In this document: positions 1 through 6,935 of the stretch, piece by piece
Layout: each line of letters opens with the position of its first letter
Numbering within the stretch: position 1 is the stretch's first letter
Assembly: GCA_027017505.1 (NCBI GenBank)
Contig: JALUQR010000144.1
Location: 1 to 10,327, forward strand
From: a bacterium
Lineage (GTDB): Bacteria; Desulfobacterota; GWC2-55-46; DRQE01
DNA: 10,327 bases
Direction: 5' to 3'
Notes under the pieces: generated by a model
Told to the model about the DNA's origin: nothing
Seen by the model: only the letters and a program-made list of their open reading frames with translations
Databases searched by the model: none
Position numbers and translations under genes: made by a program

Positions 1-1535
1 ACCGTATAGGCCAGGGTATAGAGTTTGACTACTGCTGTGTGCACGCAAGCTTTGCCCTCAGGGAAGAGGGCTATGAGTCCATAATGGTAAACTGCAATCC
101 CGAAACCGTCTCCACAGACTATGATACATCTGACAGGCTTTACTTCGAGCCCCTCACATTCGAGGATGTAATATCCATAGTTGAAAAGGAGCGCCCTGTG
201 GGCGTTATAGTACAGCTTGGAGGGCAGACCCCTCTTAAGCTCGCAGTGCCCCTTGAAAGGGCAGGTGTGAGGATACTGGGCACTTCTCCTGATTCCATAG
301 ACATGGCAGAGGACAGGGAGAGGTTCGATACCCTGCTCGAGCAACTGGGCTTTCGCAGACCCGAAAGTGGCACCGCAAAGAGCACAGAGGAGGCTGTAAG
401 GGTTGCAGAGGAGCTGGGCTATCCCGTTATGGTGAGACCCTCTTATGTGCTCGGTGGAAGGGCAATGGAGATAGTATATGACAGAGATAGCCTTATGGAG
501 TACATGATGCGGGCTGTTGAGGCATCCCCTGAGCATCCCGTACTGATAGACAGATTCCTTGAAGGAGCGGTTGAGGTGGATGTGGACTGCCTGTCCGACG
601 GAGAGGATGTGGTCATAGGTGGTATTATGGAACACATAGAGGAGGCAGGTGTGCATTCAGGAGATTCAGCCTGCTCGCTTCCACCATATTCACTTAAAGA
701 AGATGTCCTTGAGGAGATAAAACGGCAGACCACGCTTCTTGCACGAAGGCTCAGGGTGGTGGGGCTTATGAATGTGCAGTTTGCAGTAAAAGACGGTGTG
801 GTGTATATACTGGAGGTCAACCCCCGTGCGTCAAGAACAGTGCCGTTTGTGAGTAAGGCAGTGGGAATTCCACTTGCAAAGATTGCAACAAAGCTCATGC
901 TGGGAAAAACCCTCAAGGAGTGTGGCATAAAGGGAGACCTCACACCACCCTATGTGTCCGTAAAGGAGGCGGTCTTTCCGTTTGTAAAGTTTCCTGGGGT
1001 GGACACCTTACTTGGCCCCGAGATGAAGTCCACAGGAGAGGTTATGGGCATGGGCACAGACTTCGGCTGGGCATTTGCAAAGGCACAGCTTGCAGCAGGC
1101 TCAAAACTGCCACTTAAGGGAAATGTGTTCATAAGTGTAAGGGATGAGGACAAACCACAGATACTTGAGGTTGCAAGGGAGTTTAAAAAGATGGGCTTTC
1201 ATATAATAGCAACAAGGGGAACCGCAAACTACCTCAATGCCCATGGTATAGAGGCAGAGTGTGTGCTGAAGGTCATAGAGGGCAGACCCCACATAGTGGA
1301 CCGCATAAAGAGCGGAGAGATAGACATGGTCATAAACACCTCCTTTGGTGCCCAGAGCGTGAGGGATTCCTATTCCATAAGAAGGACATCCGTGGACATG
1401 GGCATTGCCTATGTTACCACCGTTGCAGGTGCACATGCGGTGGTAAGGGCCATAAGGTCTCTTCTTGAAGAGGATTTCACCGTAAAGAGCATACAGGAGT
1501 ACCACGCAGAGGCCCTTGAGAGGACAAGAACCTAA
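1..1535 (+). CDS. carB: Carbamoyl-phosphate synthase large subunit, C-terminal half (5' end outside window)
   Basis: Large subunit of carbamoyl-phosphate synthase. It makes carbamoyl phosphate from bicarbonate, ammonia (delivered by CarA from glutamine) and two ATP, for pyrimidine and arginine synthesis in the cytosol. The frame is open from base 3 and begins with (N)RIGQGIEFDYCCVHASFAL, the conserved start of the second synthetase half, so about 550-570 residues lie upstream; the GTG at 39 is internal. Visible parts are the second ATP-grasp domain, with VMVRPSYVLGGRAMEIVY and the metal/ATP segment ILEVNPRASRTVPFVSKA, followed by the C-terminal MGS-like allosteric domain (about the last 140 residues: SVRDEDK, ATRGTANYL, EGRPHIVDRI, INTSFG). 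The MGS domain is where UMP/IMP/ornithine act in E. coli; whether those effectors apply here is not visible. Stop TAA at 1533-1535. recG follows at once, so the two are probably cotranscribed. No frameshift is seen. Confidence 0.97.
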   Translation, partial: RIGQGIEFDYCCVHASFALREEGYESIMVNCNPETVSTDYDTSDRLYFEPLTFEDVISIVEKERPVGVIVQLGGQTPLKLAVPLERAGVRILGTSPDSIDMAEDRERFDTLLEQLGFRRPESGTAKSTEEAVRVAEELGYPVMVRPSYVLGGRAMEIVYDRDSLMEYMMRAVEASPEHPVLIDRFLEGAVEVDVDCLSDGEDVVIGGIMEHIEEAGVHSGDSACSLPPYSLKEDVLEEIKRQTTLLARRLRVVGLMNVQFAVKDGVVYILEVNPRASRTVPFVSKAVGIPLAKIATKLMLGKTLKECGIKGDLTPPYVSVKEAVFPFVKFPGVDTLLGPEMKSTGEVMGMGTDFGWAFAKAQLAAGSKLPLKGNVFISVRDEDKPQILEVAREFKKMGFHIIATRGTANYLNAHGIEAECVLKVIEGRPHIVDRIKSGEIDMVINTSFGAQSVRDSYSIRRTSVDMGIAYVTTVAGAHAVVRAIRSLLEEDFTVKSIQEYHAEALERTRT

Positions 1536-1554
1536 GAAGCCTTTCCTCCCTTCC

Positions 1555-3957
1555 ATGAAGTATAACGCACCAAAACAGCCCCTCCACATAACGGTGGAGA
1601 AGATGTTAAAACCCCTTGAGCTTGCCTCAAGGGACAACTACCGCAGACTGGCCAACATAAAAAACCTTGCCCTTCCAGTGCTCACCCTCTGCAATGACGC
1701 CATGGAGCTTGCAGAAGACAGCAGGGATAAAGAGACCCTGCGAACACTTAAAGGGCTGTTTGAGGGGTTTGAAGAGCTCGATTTTGAGGGAAAAAAGACC
1801 ACCATAGAGAGGGCAATAGGAGAGCTTACAGCCCTATACGAAAGGGTTGTGGAAAGGGCTGTTGACGCACTCAACACACCCCTTGAGAGGATAAGGGGTA
1901 TAGGAACAGGGCTTTCAAGAAAGCTTGCCAGAAAGGGGCTCAAAACCGTGGAGGATGTGCTCTACTTTCTGCCCATAAGATACGAGGACAGAACCAGGAT
2001 AAAAAAAATAAGAGAGCTTGTCCCGGGCAGATACGAGACAGCCTGTGCAACTGTTCTTGCCTGTGGGGAGGTCATCTACCGCAGAAGAAGGGTCTTTGAG
2101 GTTGTGGTGGGTGATGATACGGGTATGCTGAAACTCAAGTGGTTCAACTACAGAATCCCCTACATGAAGAAGACCTACAGACAGGGCAGAAGGGTTGTGT
2201 TTTTTGGGCAGGTTTCAACCTTCGGTGCACAGAAGGAGGTTATACACCCCGATGTGGAGTTTGTGGAAGAGGAAGAGCTCTGTAGCCCTGACTTCTGCAG
2301 GGTTGTGCCAGTTTACTCGCAGGTTGAGGGATTGCATCAGAAGAGCCTGAGAAGGCTTGTGGAAAGGATAGTTAATGAGTATTCAGACTGCCTTGTGGGT
2401 GGCATGCCAGAGAAGGTGGTGGAAAAACATGGCCTTGTAAGCCCTGCAAGGGCCATAAGGATACTGCACAACCCTGAGTCCACTGGGGCTTCAACCCTGA
2501 AGACCGCAAAGAGAAGCCTCATAATGGATGAGCTCTTTGCCCTTGAGTGCGGACTCATGCTTAAAAAGGGCAGAATAAAGAAGGAAGGTGGTGTGGTGAT
2601 AAGACCCGAGGGAAGACTGCTTAAAAGGCTCTCAGAGCTTCTGCCATTTGAACTTACAGACGCACAGAAGAGGGTGATAAGGGAGATAAGGGAAGACCTC
2701 TCCATGACGCATCCAATGAACAGGCTCCTTCAGGGTGATGTGGGCAGTGGCAAGACCATCGTAAGCTACATAGCCATGGTCATGGCTGTTGAAAGTGGCT
2801 GGCAGACCGCACTCATGAGCCCCACAGAGATACTGGCAGAACAGCACTACCTTTCAACAAGGGAATACTCTGAAAAGCTGGGCATAAAGAGCCTGCTACT
2901 TACAGGAGGGCTTAAGAAGAAGACAAGGGAGGAGTATCTTGAAAAGATACGCTCAGGTGATGTGGACATAGTTATAGGAACACATGCACTGATACAGAAG
3001 GATGTGGAGTTTAAAAAACTGGGTCTTGTGGTGATAGACGAACAGCACCGCTTTGGTGTGGTACAGCGCAAGGAGCTTAAAGACAAGGGCCTGAGACTGC
3101 AGGATGGCTCCATTCTATCTCCAAACATACTCGTTATGACCGCAACCCCCATACCCAGAACCCTTACGATGACCGTTTTCGGAGACCTGGATATATCCAT
3201 AATAGACGAGCTTCCCCGTGGAAGAAGACCTGTAAGAACGATACTTCTCAGCGAGCGTGAAAGACACAGGGCCTACAGCCTTGTAAGAAGGGAGCTTGAA
3301 CAGGGCGGGCAGGGCTACATAGTGTATCCACTGGTGGAGGAATCGCGCGAGATGCCCCTCAGGGATGCAACGAACATGAAGGAACACCTTCAAAAAGAGG
3401 TGTTCCCGGAGTTCAGGGTGGGTCTTCTGCACGGAAGGATGAGGGCAGAAGAAAAGGAAAAGATCATGCACCAGTTCAGGGACAAGAGGATACACCTTCT
3501 TGTCTCAACCACTGTCATAGAGGTGGGCGTTGATGTGCCAGATGCGAGCATAATGGTCATAGAACATGCAGAGAGGTTTGGCCTTTCCCAGCTACATCAG
3601 CTAAGGGGAAGGGTTGGAAGGGGCACAAGGCCATCTCTGTGTGTGCTTCTTTCAGAGCCAAGGTCAGAGGATACATGGCGAAGGCTTAAGGTTATAGAGA
3701 CATCCACCGATGGGTTCAGAATAGCAGAGGAAGACCTCAGGATAAGGGGCCCAGGAGAGCTTCTCGGAACACGCCAGTCAGGCATGCCCGAAGGTAGACT
3801 CACAGAGCTTCTTTCAGACCCACTGCTCCTTAAAACCGCAAGGGAGGAGGCACAGAGATTCATAGAAAATAAACCCCAGGACCCGCAGACAGAACGCATA
3901 CTCGCAACGATAAGAAAAAGATGGCGCGGTAAGTTCGAATTCGCAGAGGTGGGCTGA
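1555..3957 (+). CDS. recG: ATP-dependent DNA helicase RecG (long form with N-terminal extension)
   Basis: RecG is a superfamily 2 double-strand DNA translocase that reverses stalled forks and processes branched intermediates. From the ATG at 1555 it has 800 residues, against about 690 in E. coli; the extra is a charged, mostly helical N-terminal part of about 108 residues before the wedge/OB domain (PLERIRGIGTGLSRKLARKG, FLPIRYEDRTRI). Motor motifs are intact: Walker A GDVGSGKT (residues 394-401), DEQH box (495-498) followed by RFGVVQR, motif III TATPIPRTL, motif VI QLRGRVGRG, and the C-terminal DLRIRGPGELLGTRQSG typical of RecG. The start is uncertain. A TTG at 1516 would overlap carB by 20 bp and give 813 residues. 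ATG 1555 leaves a 19-bp gap, and ATG 1603 is also possible. None has a strong ribosome binding site, so translation may be coupled to carB. Confidence 0.96.
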   Translation: MKYNAPKQPLHITVEKMLKPLELASRDNYRRLANIKNLALPVLTLCNDAMELAEDSRDKETLRTLKGLFEGFEELDFEGKKTTIERAIGELTALYERVVERAVDALNTPLERIRGIGTGLSRKLARKGLKTVEDVLYFLPIRYEDRTRIKKIRELVPGRYETACATVLACGEVIYRRRRVFEVVVGDDTGMLKLKWFNYRIPYMKKTYRQGRRVVFFGQVSTFGAQKEVIHPDVEFVEEEELCSPDFCRVVPVYSQVEGLHQKSLRRLVERIVNEYSDCLVGGMPEKVVEKHGLVSPARAIRILHNPESTGASTLKTAKRSLIMDELFALECGLMLKKGRIKKEGGVVIRPEGRLLKRLSELLPFELTDAQKRVIREIREDLSMTHPMNRLLQGDVGSGKTIVSYIAMVMAVESGWQTALMSPTEILAEQHYLSTREYSEKLGIKSLLLTGGLKKKTREEYLEKIRSGDVDIVIGTHALIQKDVEFKKLGLVVIDEQHRFGVVQRKELKDKGLRLQDGSILSPNILVMTATPIPRTLTMTVFGDLDISIIDELPRGRRPVRTILLSERERHRAYSLVRRELEQGGQGYIVYPLVEESREMPLRDATNMKEHLQKEVFPEFRVGLLHGRMRAEEKEKIMHQFRDKRIHLLVSTTVIEVGVDVPDASIMVIEHAERFGLSQLHQLRGRVGRGTRPSLCVLLSEPRSEDTWRRLKVIETSTDGFRIAEEDLRIRGPGELLGTRQSGMPEGRLTELLSDPLLLKTAREEAQRFIENKPQDPQTERILATIRKRWRGKFEFAEVG

Positions 3958-3971
3958 ATGCTAAAAACAGG

Positions 3972-4000
3972 TTGACAGAATCTGACAGCGATTCCATAAT
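3972..4000 (+). promoter_or_regulatory. Probable sigma70-type promoter of the purM operon
   Basis: A perfect -35 TTGACA (3972-3977) is followed after 17 bp by CATAAT (3995-4000), which matches the -10 consensus at five of six bases. It lies just after the recG stop and points at purM. Transcription would begin near 4007, leaving a leader of about 80 nt. Seen by eye; not tested. Confidence 0.6.
3973..3988. repeat. Direct repeat TGACAG, 10-bp period, overlapping the purM promoter
   Basis: TGACAG occurs at 3973-3978 and 3983-3988, exactly one helical turn apart. The first copy overlaps the -35 box and the second lies in the spacer. This could be an operator for a protein binding one face of the DNA, or chance, since TGACA is part of the -35 consensus. 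Confidence 0.35.
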
Positions 4001-4060
4001 CTATATTCATCTATTATCATACACGCATCTGCCAGGGCAGAAAGGGTTTGACTTTTCACC

Positions 4061-4084
4061 CACCTTATGGTTTACCTTAAGGTG
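4061..4084 (+). promoter_or_regulatory. Inverted repeat/hairpin covering the purM ribosome binding site
   Basis: CACCTTA (4061-4067) and TAAGGTG (4078-4084) are exact 7-bp inverted repeats around a 10-nt loop. The right arm contains AAGGTG, the only Shine-Dalgarno-like sequence before the purM ATG at 4087, so folding would mask it. A second 10-bp palindrome, ACCTTAAGGT (4074-4083), overlaps the right arm and could compete. No known purine-riboswitch core is recognisable. A regulatory role is inference. Confidence 0.4.
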
Positions 4085-4086
4085 TT

Positions 4087-5121
4087 ATGAAAAAGGGGCT
4101 CACATACAGAGACGCAGGCGTGGATATTGAAGGGGCGGAAAGATTCGTAAAACTCATAAAGGGGATTGCAGAGAGGACCCACAGCAGGGGTGTGCTCTCA
4201 GGTATCGGAGGGTTTGCATCACTTTTTAGACTCAACCATCTGGGGCTTAAAGACCCCGTGCTTGTAAGCTCCACCGACGGGGTGGGCACGAAACTTAAGA
4301 TTGCCATAACAGCCAACGAGCACTCCACCATAGGCATAGACCTTGTTGCCATGTGCGTTAACGACATAATTACAACCGGTGCAAGGCCACTTTTCTTTCT
4401 CGATTATCTATCTGCAGGAAGGCTTAACAGGGAGAGGGATATGGCCATAATCAGGGGGATAGCCCGTGGCTGTAAGCTCGCAGGCTGTGCACTTGTGGGT
4501 GGAGAGACCGCAGAGATGCCAGGTGTGTACGGGGATGAGGACTATGACCTTGCAGGATTCGTTGTGGGTGTGGTGGAAAGAAGCAATATAATAGACGGCT
4601 CACGGATAAGACCTGGCGATGTGCTCGTGGGGCTACCCTCATCAGGGCTTCACAGCAATGGATATTCACTTGTAAGAAAACTGCTTTTTGAAAGATTCGG
4701 CATGGCACTGGGCGATAAACCCAGGGGGCTCAGAACAACGCTTAAAAAGGAGCTTCTCAAACCAACCCGCATATATGTGAAAACGGTGCTTGATGTTATA
4801 GAAAGATTCCCCATAAAGGGCATAGCCCACATAACAGGTGGTGGACTTACAGAAAACATACCCAGAATACTGCCTGCTGGCTGTACGGCTGTTGTTGAAC
4901 GCAGAAGCTGGAGGCGCCAGCCCATATTTGACTTCATAGAAAGAGAGGGTGGTATATCCACAGAAGAGATGCTCAGAACATTCAACTGCGGGATAGGGCT
5001 TGTGCTCGTTGTGGGTAGACACCACAAAGAAAAGCTCGTGGAAAGGCTCAGGGTGCTTGGCGAAAGGGCCGTGGTTATTGGCACAGTGGAAAGGGGCAGA
5101 AAGGGGGTGGAGTATACTTAA
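4087..5121 (+). CDS. purM: Phosphoribosylformylglycinamidine cyclo-ligase (AIR synthetase)
   Basis: PurM closes the imidazole ring, converting FGAM plus ATP to AIR in de novo purine synthesis; it is a cytosolic homodimer in known cases. The 344 residues match the usual length of about 345. Conserved segments in order are TYRDAGVDIEGAERFVKLIK at the N-terminus, GIGGFASLF, the nucleotide/substrate segment VSSTDGVGTKLKIA, GIDLVAMCVNDI, FFLDYLS, VGGETAEMPGVY, LPSSGLHSNGYSLVRK, and HITGGGLTENIPRILP in the C-terminal domain. The ATG is preceded by AAGGTG (4079-4084) at a short distance, and the N-terminus aligns with the family, which fixes the start. It is first gene of an apparent purM-purN-DUF523 operon behind its own promoter; stop TAA at 5119-5121, six bases before purN. 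Confidence 0.97.
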   Translation: MKKGLTYRDAGVDIEGAERFVKLIKGIAERTHSRGVLSGIGGFASLFRLNHLGLKDPVLVSSTDGVGTKLKIAITANEHSTIGIDLVAMCVNDIITTGARPLFFLDYLSAGRLNRERDMAIIRGIARGCKLAGCALVGGETAEMPGVYGDEDYDLAGFVVGVVERSNIIDGSRIRPGDVLVGLPSSGLHSNGYSLVRKLLFERFGMALGDKPRGLRTTLKKELLKPTRIYVKTVLDVIERFPIKGIAHITGGGLTENIPRILPAGCTAVVERRSWRRQPIFDFIEREGGISTEEMLRTFNCGIGLVLVVGRHHKEKLVERLRVLGERAVVIGTVERGRKGVEYT

Positions 5122-5127
5122 TCAAAG

Positions 5128-5781
5128 ATGCTTACACTCGGTGTGCTCGTTTCAGGAAGTGGAACAAACCTTCAGTCAATAATAGACTCCATAGAGGGTG
5201 GCAGTCTTGATGCCCGTATAGCTGTGGTGTTAAGTGACAACCCTCGGGCCTATGCCCTTGAGAGGGCAAAAAAACACGGTATCAAAACCTGTGTCATAAC
5301 CAAAAAGGAGTTTCCAAAGAGGGAAGATTACGATAGAAAGGCTGTGGAGGTGCTCAAGGACTGCGGGGTTGAGCTTGTTGTGCTTGCGGGATTCATGCGG
5401 ATTCTCTCACCCGTGTTTATAAGGGAGTTTCCCTGGAGGATTATGAACATACATCCCTCGCTTCTGCCTGCCTTTCCAGGGCTTGATGTGCACAGAAAGG
5501 TCATAGAGTGGGGGGCAAGGTTTTCAGGCTGTACGGTGCACTTCGTGGACGAGGGTGTGGACACAGGTCCCATAATAATACAGGCTGTTGTGCCCGTAAG
5601 AGATGACGATACCCCTGAAACACTCAGGCAGAGAATCCTGCAGGAGGAACACCGCATATATCCCGAGGCAATAAGGCTTTTCAGCGAGGGAAGACTCACC
5701 GTTGAGGGCAGAAGGGTGCGTATAAAAGACGGTAGATTCTGCGAGGGCGTGCTCATAAACCCCACCGTAAGGGATGAATAG
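5128..5781 (+). CDS. purN: Phosphoribosylglycinamide formyltransferase 1 (folate-dependent)
   Basis: PurN transfers the formyl group of 10-formyltetrahydrofolate to GAR, giving FGAR, an earlier step of the same pathway as PurM. Its 217 residues are close to the family norm. The N-terminal phosphate-binding loop VSGSGTNLQSII, LAGFMRILSP, and the catalytic set Asn107, His109 (MNIHPSLLPAFPG) and Asp145 (CTVHFVDEGVDTGPII) correspond to Asn106/His108/Asp144 of E. coli PurN, so it should be active. The C-terminal part (EEHRIYPEAIRLFSEGRL) is also typical. The start ATG lies six bases after the purM stop with only a weak purine stretch (AAAG) before it, which suggests translational coupling with purM. 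The last 8 bp overlap the start of the DUF523 gene. Confidence 0.97.
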   Translation: MLTLGVLVSGSGTNLQSIIDSIEGGSLDARIAVVLSDNPRAYALERAKKHGIKTCVITKKEFPKREDYDRKAVEVLKDCGVELVVLAGFMRILSPVFIREFPWRIMNIHPSLLPAFPGLDVHRKVIEWGARFSGCTVHFVDEGVDTGPIIIQAVVPVRDDDTPETLRQRILQEEHRIYPEAIRLFSEGRLTVEGRRVRIKDGRFCEGVLINPTVRDE

Positions 5782-6211
5782 AAGGGTCTACATAGTCAGT
5801 GCCTGTCTTCTGGGGCTCAAGACACGATACGATGGCACAGATGAGCTCAGAGAAGAGCTCCTGAACGCCAGAGATGCCATCTACATACCCCTGTGCCCCG
5901 AACAGCTTGGAGGACTGCCCACCCCACGGCCAAGGATGGAAATAGACAGGGGCGATGGCAGGGATGTGCTCAAGGGTAAGGCAAGGGTGATAGGCGAGGA
6001 TGGAAGCGATGTTACAGACCGTCTTATAAGGGGTGCAGAAGAGGTGCTGAAGGTGGCAGAGCTTGCAGGAGTGGCGAAGGTCATACTCAAAGATGGTAGC
6101 CCCTCATGCGGGGTGAACCACATAAAGAGGGCTGGCAGTAGTGTTGATGGCATGGGGGTTACAACCGCAATGCTCTGTGAGAGGGGAATTGATGTTGAGG
6201 GCATGGGATAA
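5774..6211 (+). CDS. DUF523 family protein, related to thiouracil desulfurase TudS
   Basis: Small (145-residue) DUF523 protein. Family hallmarks are VSACLLGLKTRYDG at the N-terminus, CPEQLGGLPTPRPRMEI in the middle, and KDGSPSCGVNHIKR near the C-terminus. Three conserved cysteines are present: Cys11, Cys41 and Cys112. In the characterised DUF523 member TudS, three cysteines hold a [4Fe-4S] cluster that takes sulfur from thiouracil (established knowledge, from memory). Sharing the ligands makes an iron-sulfur desulfurase role plausible here, but the substrate is unknown. TudS proper may carry extra domains; this is a stand-alone short form. The ATG overlaps the end of purN by 8 bp, so it is probably translated by coupling and transcribed with purM-purN. 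That places it in a purine-synthesis operon, which may be simple convenience. Confidence 0.9.
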   Translation: MNRRVYIVSACLLGLKTRYDGTDELREELLNARDAIYIPLCPEQLGGLPTPRPRMEIDRGDGRDVLKGKARVIGEDGSDVTDRLIRGAEEVLKVAELAGVAKVILKDGSPSCGVNHIKRAGSSVDGMGVTTAMLCERGIDVEGMG

Positions 6212-6217
6212 TAAAAT
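6189..6217 (+). promoter_or_regulatory. Possible promoter of the UPF0173 gene
   Basis: TTGATG (6189-6194), 17 bp, then TAAAAT (6212-6217; five of six -10 bases). It starts inside the end of the DUF523 gene. Transcription would begin near 6224, giving a leader of about 33 nt that includes the ribosome binding site. The -35 matches only four of six bases, so this is tentative. Confidence 0.4.
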
Positions 6218-6222
6218 TATTA
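6209..6222. repeat. AT-only inverted repeat across the DUF523 stop codon
   Basis: TAATAA (6209-6214) and TTATTA (6217-6222) are exact inverted repeats with two A's between them; the left arm begins with the DUF523 stop codon. With no GC pairs and a two-base centre it would not form a stable RNA stem or terminator. It overlaps the proposed -10 of the next gene and could be a small operator or chance. Confidence 0.3.
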
Positions 6223-6256
6223 ACCACAGAAAAAGAAAAAAAGGAGGTGCTTTCAG

Positions 6257-6922
6257 ATGAAGATAACCTTCCAGGGACACGCCTGCTTTATAATTGAGGG
6301 AAACAGTGGCAGTGTCATAATAGACCCGTTTCTTAAGGACAACCCCCTGGCAAAGATAAGGCCAGAGGATGTGAGGGTGGACGCCGTGCTTGTAACCCAT
6401 GGCCATTTTGACCACCTTGGCGATGCGGTGGAGATAGCAAAGAACAACAACTGCCCTGTCATAGGCACATTCGAGCTTGTCAACTACTGCCAGACCAAGG
6501 GTGCTCCACAGGGACATCCCATGCACATAGGCGGTAGCTTCAGCTTTCCCTTCGGAAGGGTGAAACTCACACAGGCATTCCATGGCTCCACCACAGACAC
6601 TGGCACCGTTGGAAACCCCTGTGGATTCGTTGTAACCATGGATGACAGGAGCGTATACCATGCAGGCGATACAGGGCTTTTCAGCGATATGTCGCTCTAC
6701 AGCGGGGTGGACTGTGCACTTCTTCCCATAGGCGATAACTTCACCATGGGTGTGGAGGATGCCATAAAGGCGGTGGAATTCATAAAACCAAAGGTCGCAA
6801 TACCCATGCATTACAACACATTCGATGTGATAAAGCAGGACCCGAATGTCTTCAAAGAGGGTGCTGAAAAACTGGGTGTTGAGGTAAGATGCCTTGAGCC
6901 AGGGGAGTCCACAGAGATTTAA
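6257..6922 (+). CDS. UPF0173 metallo-beta-lactamase-fold hydrolase
   Basis: A 221-residue cytosolic metal-dependent hydrolase of the UPF0173 family (close to YtkL, more distantly UlaG). The N-terminus MKITFQGHACFII is typical. The metal motif HGHFDH (His48, His50, Asp52, His53) is intact, followed by PCGFVV, the segment YHAGDTGLFSDM with its metal-bridging Asp, and LPIGDNFTMGVEDA and IPMHYNTF with the last His ligand. The family adopts the beta-lactamase fold and binds two metals, but its natural substrate is not established, so no reaction is assigned. A strong ribosome binding site, AAGGAGGTG (6241-6249), sits 9 nt from the ATG behind an A-rich stretch and fixes the start. The gene is 45 bp after DUF523 with a possible promoter of its own, and it ends 13 bp from the convergent DUF218 gene. 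Confidence 0.93.
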   Translation: MKITFQGHACFIIEGNSGSVIIDPFLKDNPLAKIRPEDVRVDAVLVTHGHFDHLGDAVEIAKNNNCPVIGTFELVNYCQTKGAPQGHPMHIGGSFSFPFGRVKLTQAFHGSTTDTGTVGNPCGFVVTMDDRSVYHAGDTGLFSDMSLYSGVDCALLPIGDNFTMGVEDAIKAVEFIKPKVAIPMHYNTFDVIKQDPNVFKEGAEKLGVEVRCLEPGESTEI

Positions 6923-6935
6923 GCAAACGGAGAAG

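Noticed and set aside
1101..1637. 178-residue minus-strand open frame opposite carB
   Set aside because: It has no recognisable domain, is rich in Cys/Tyr/Gly typical of antisense translation, and lies opposite a highly conserved gene.
4048..4078. Second purM promoter from TTGACT (4048-4053)
   Set aside because: No acceptable -10 at 16-18 bp; the best candidate, TACCTT, is 19 bp away and matches poorly.
6923..6935. Intrinsic terminator between the UPF0173 and DUF218 genes
   Set aside because: The gap is 13 bp with no inverted repeat or T run.
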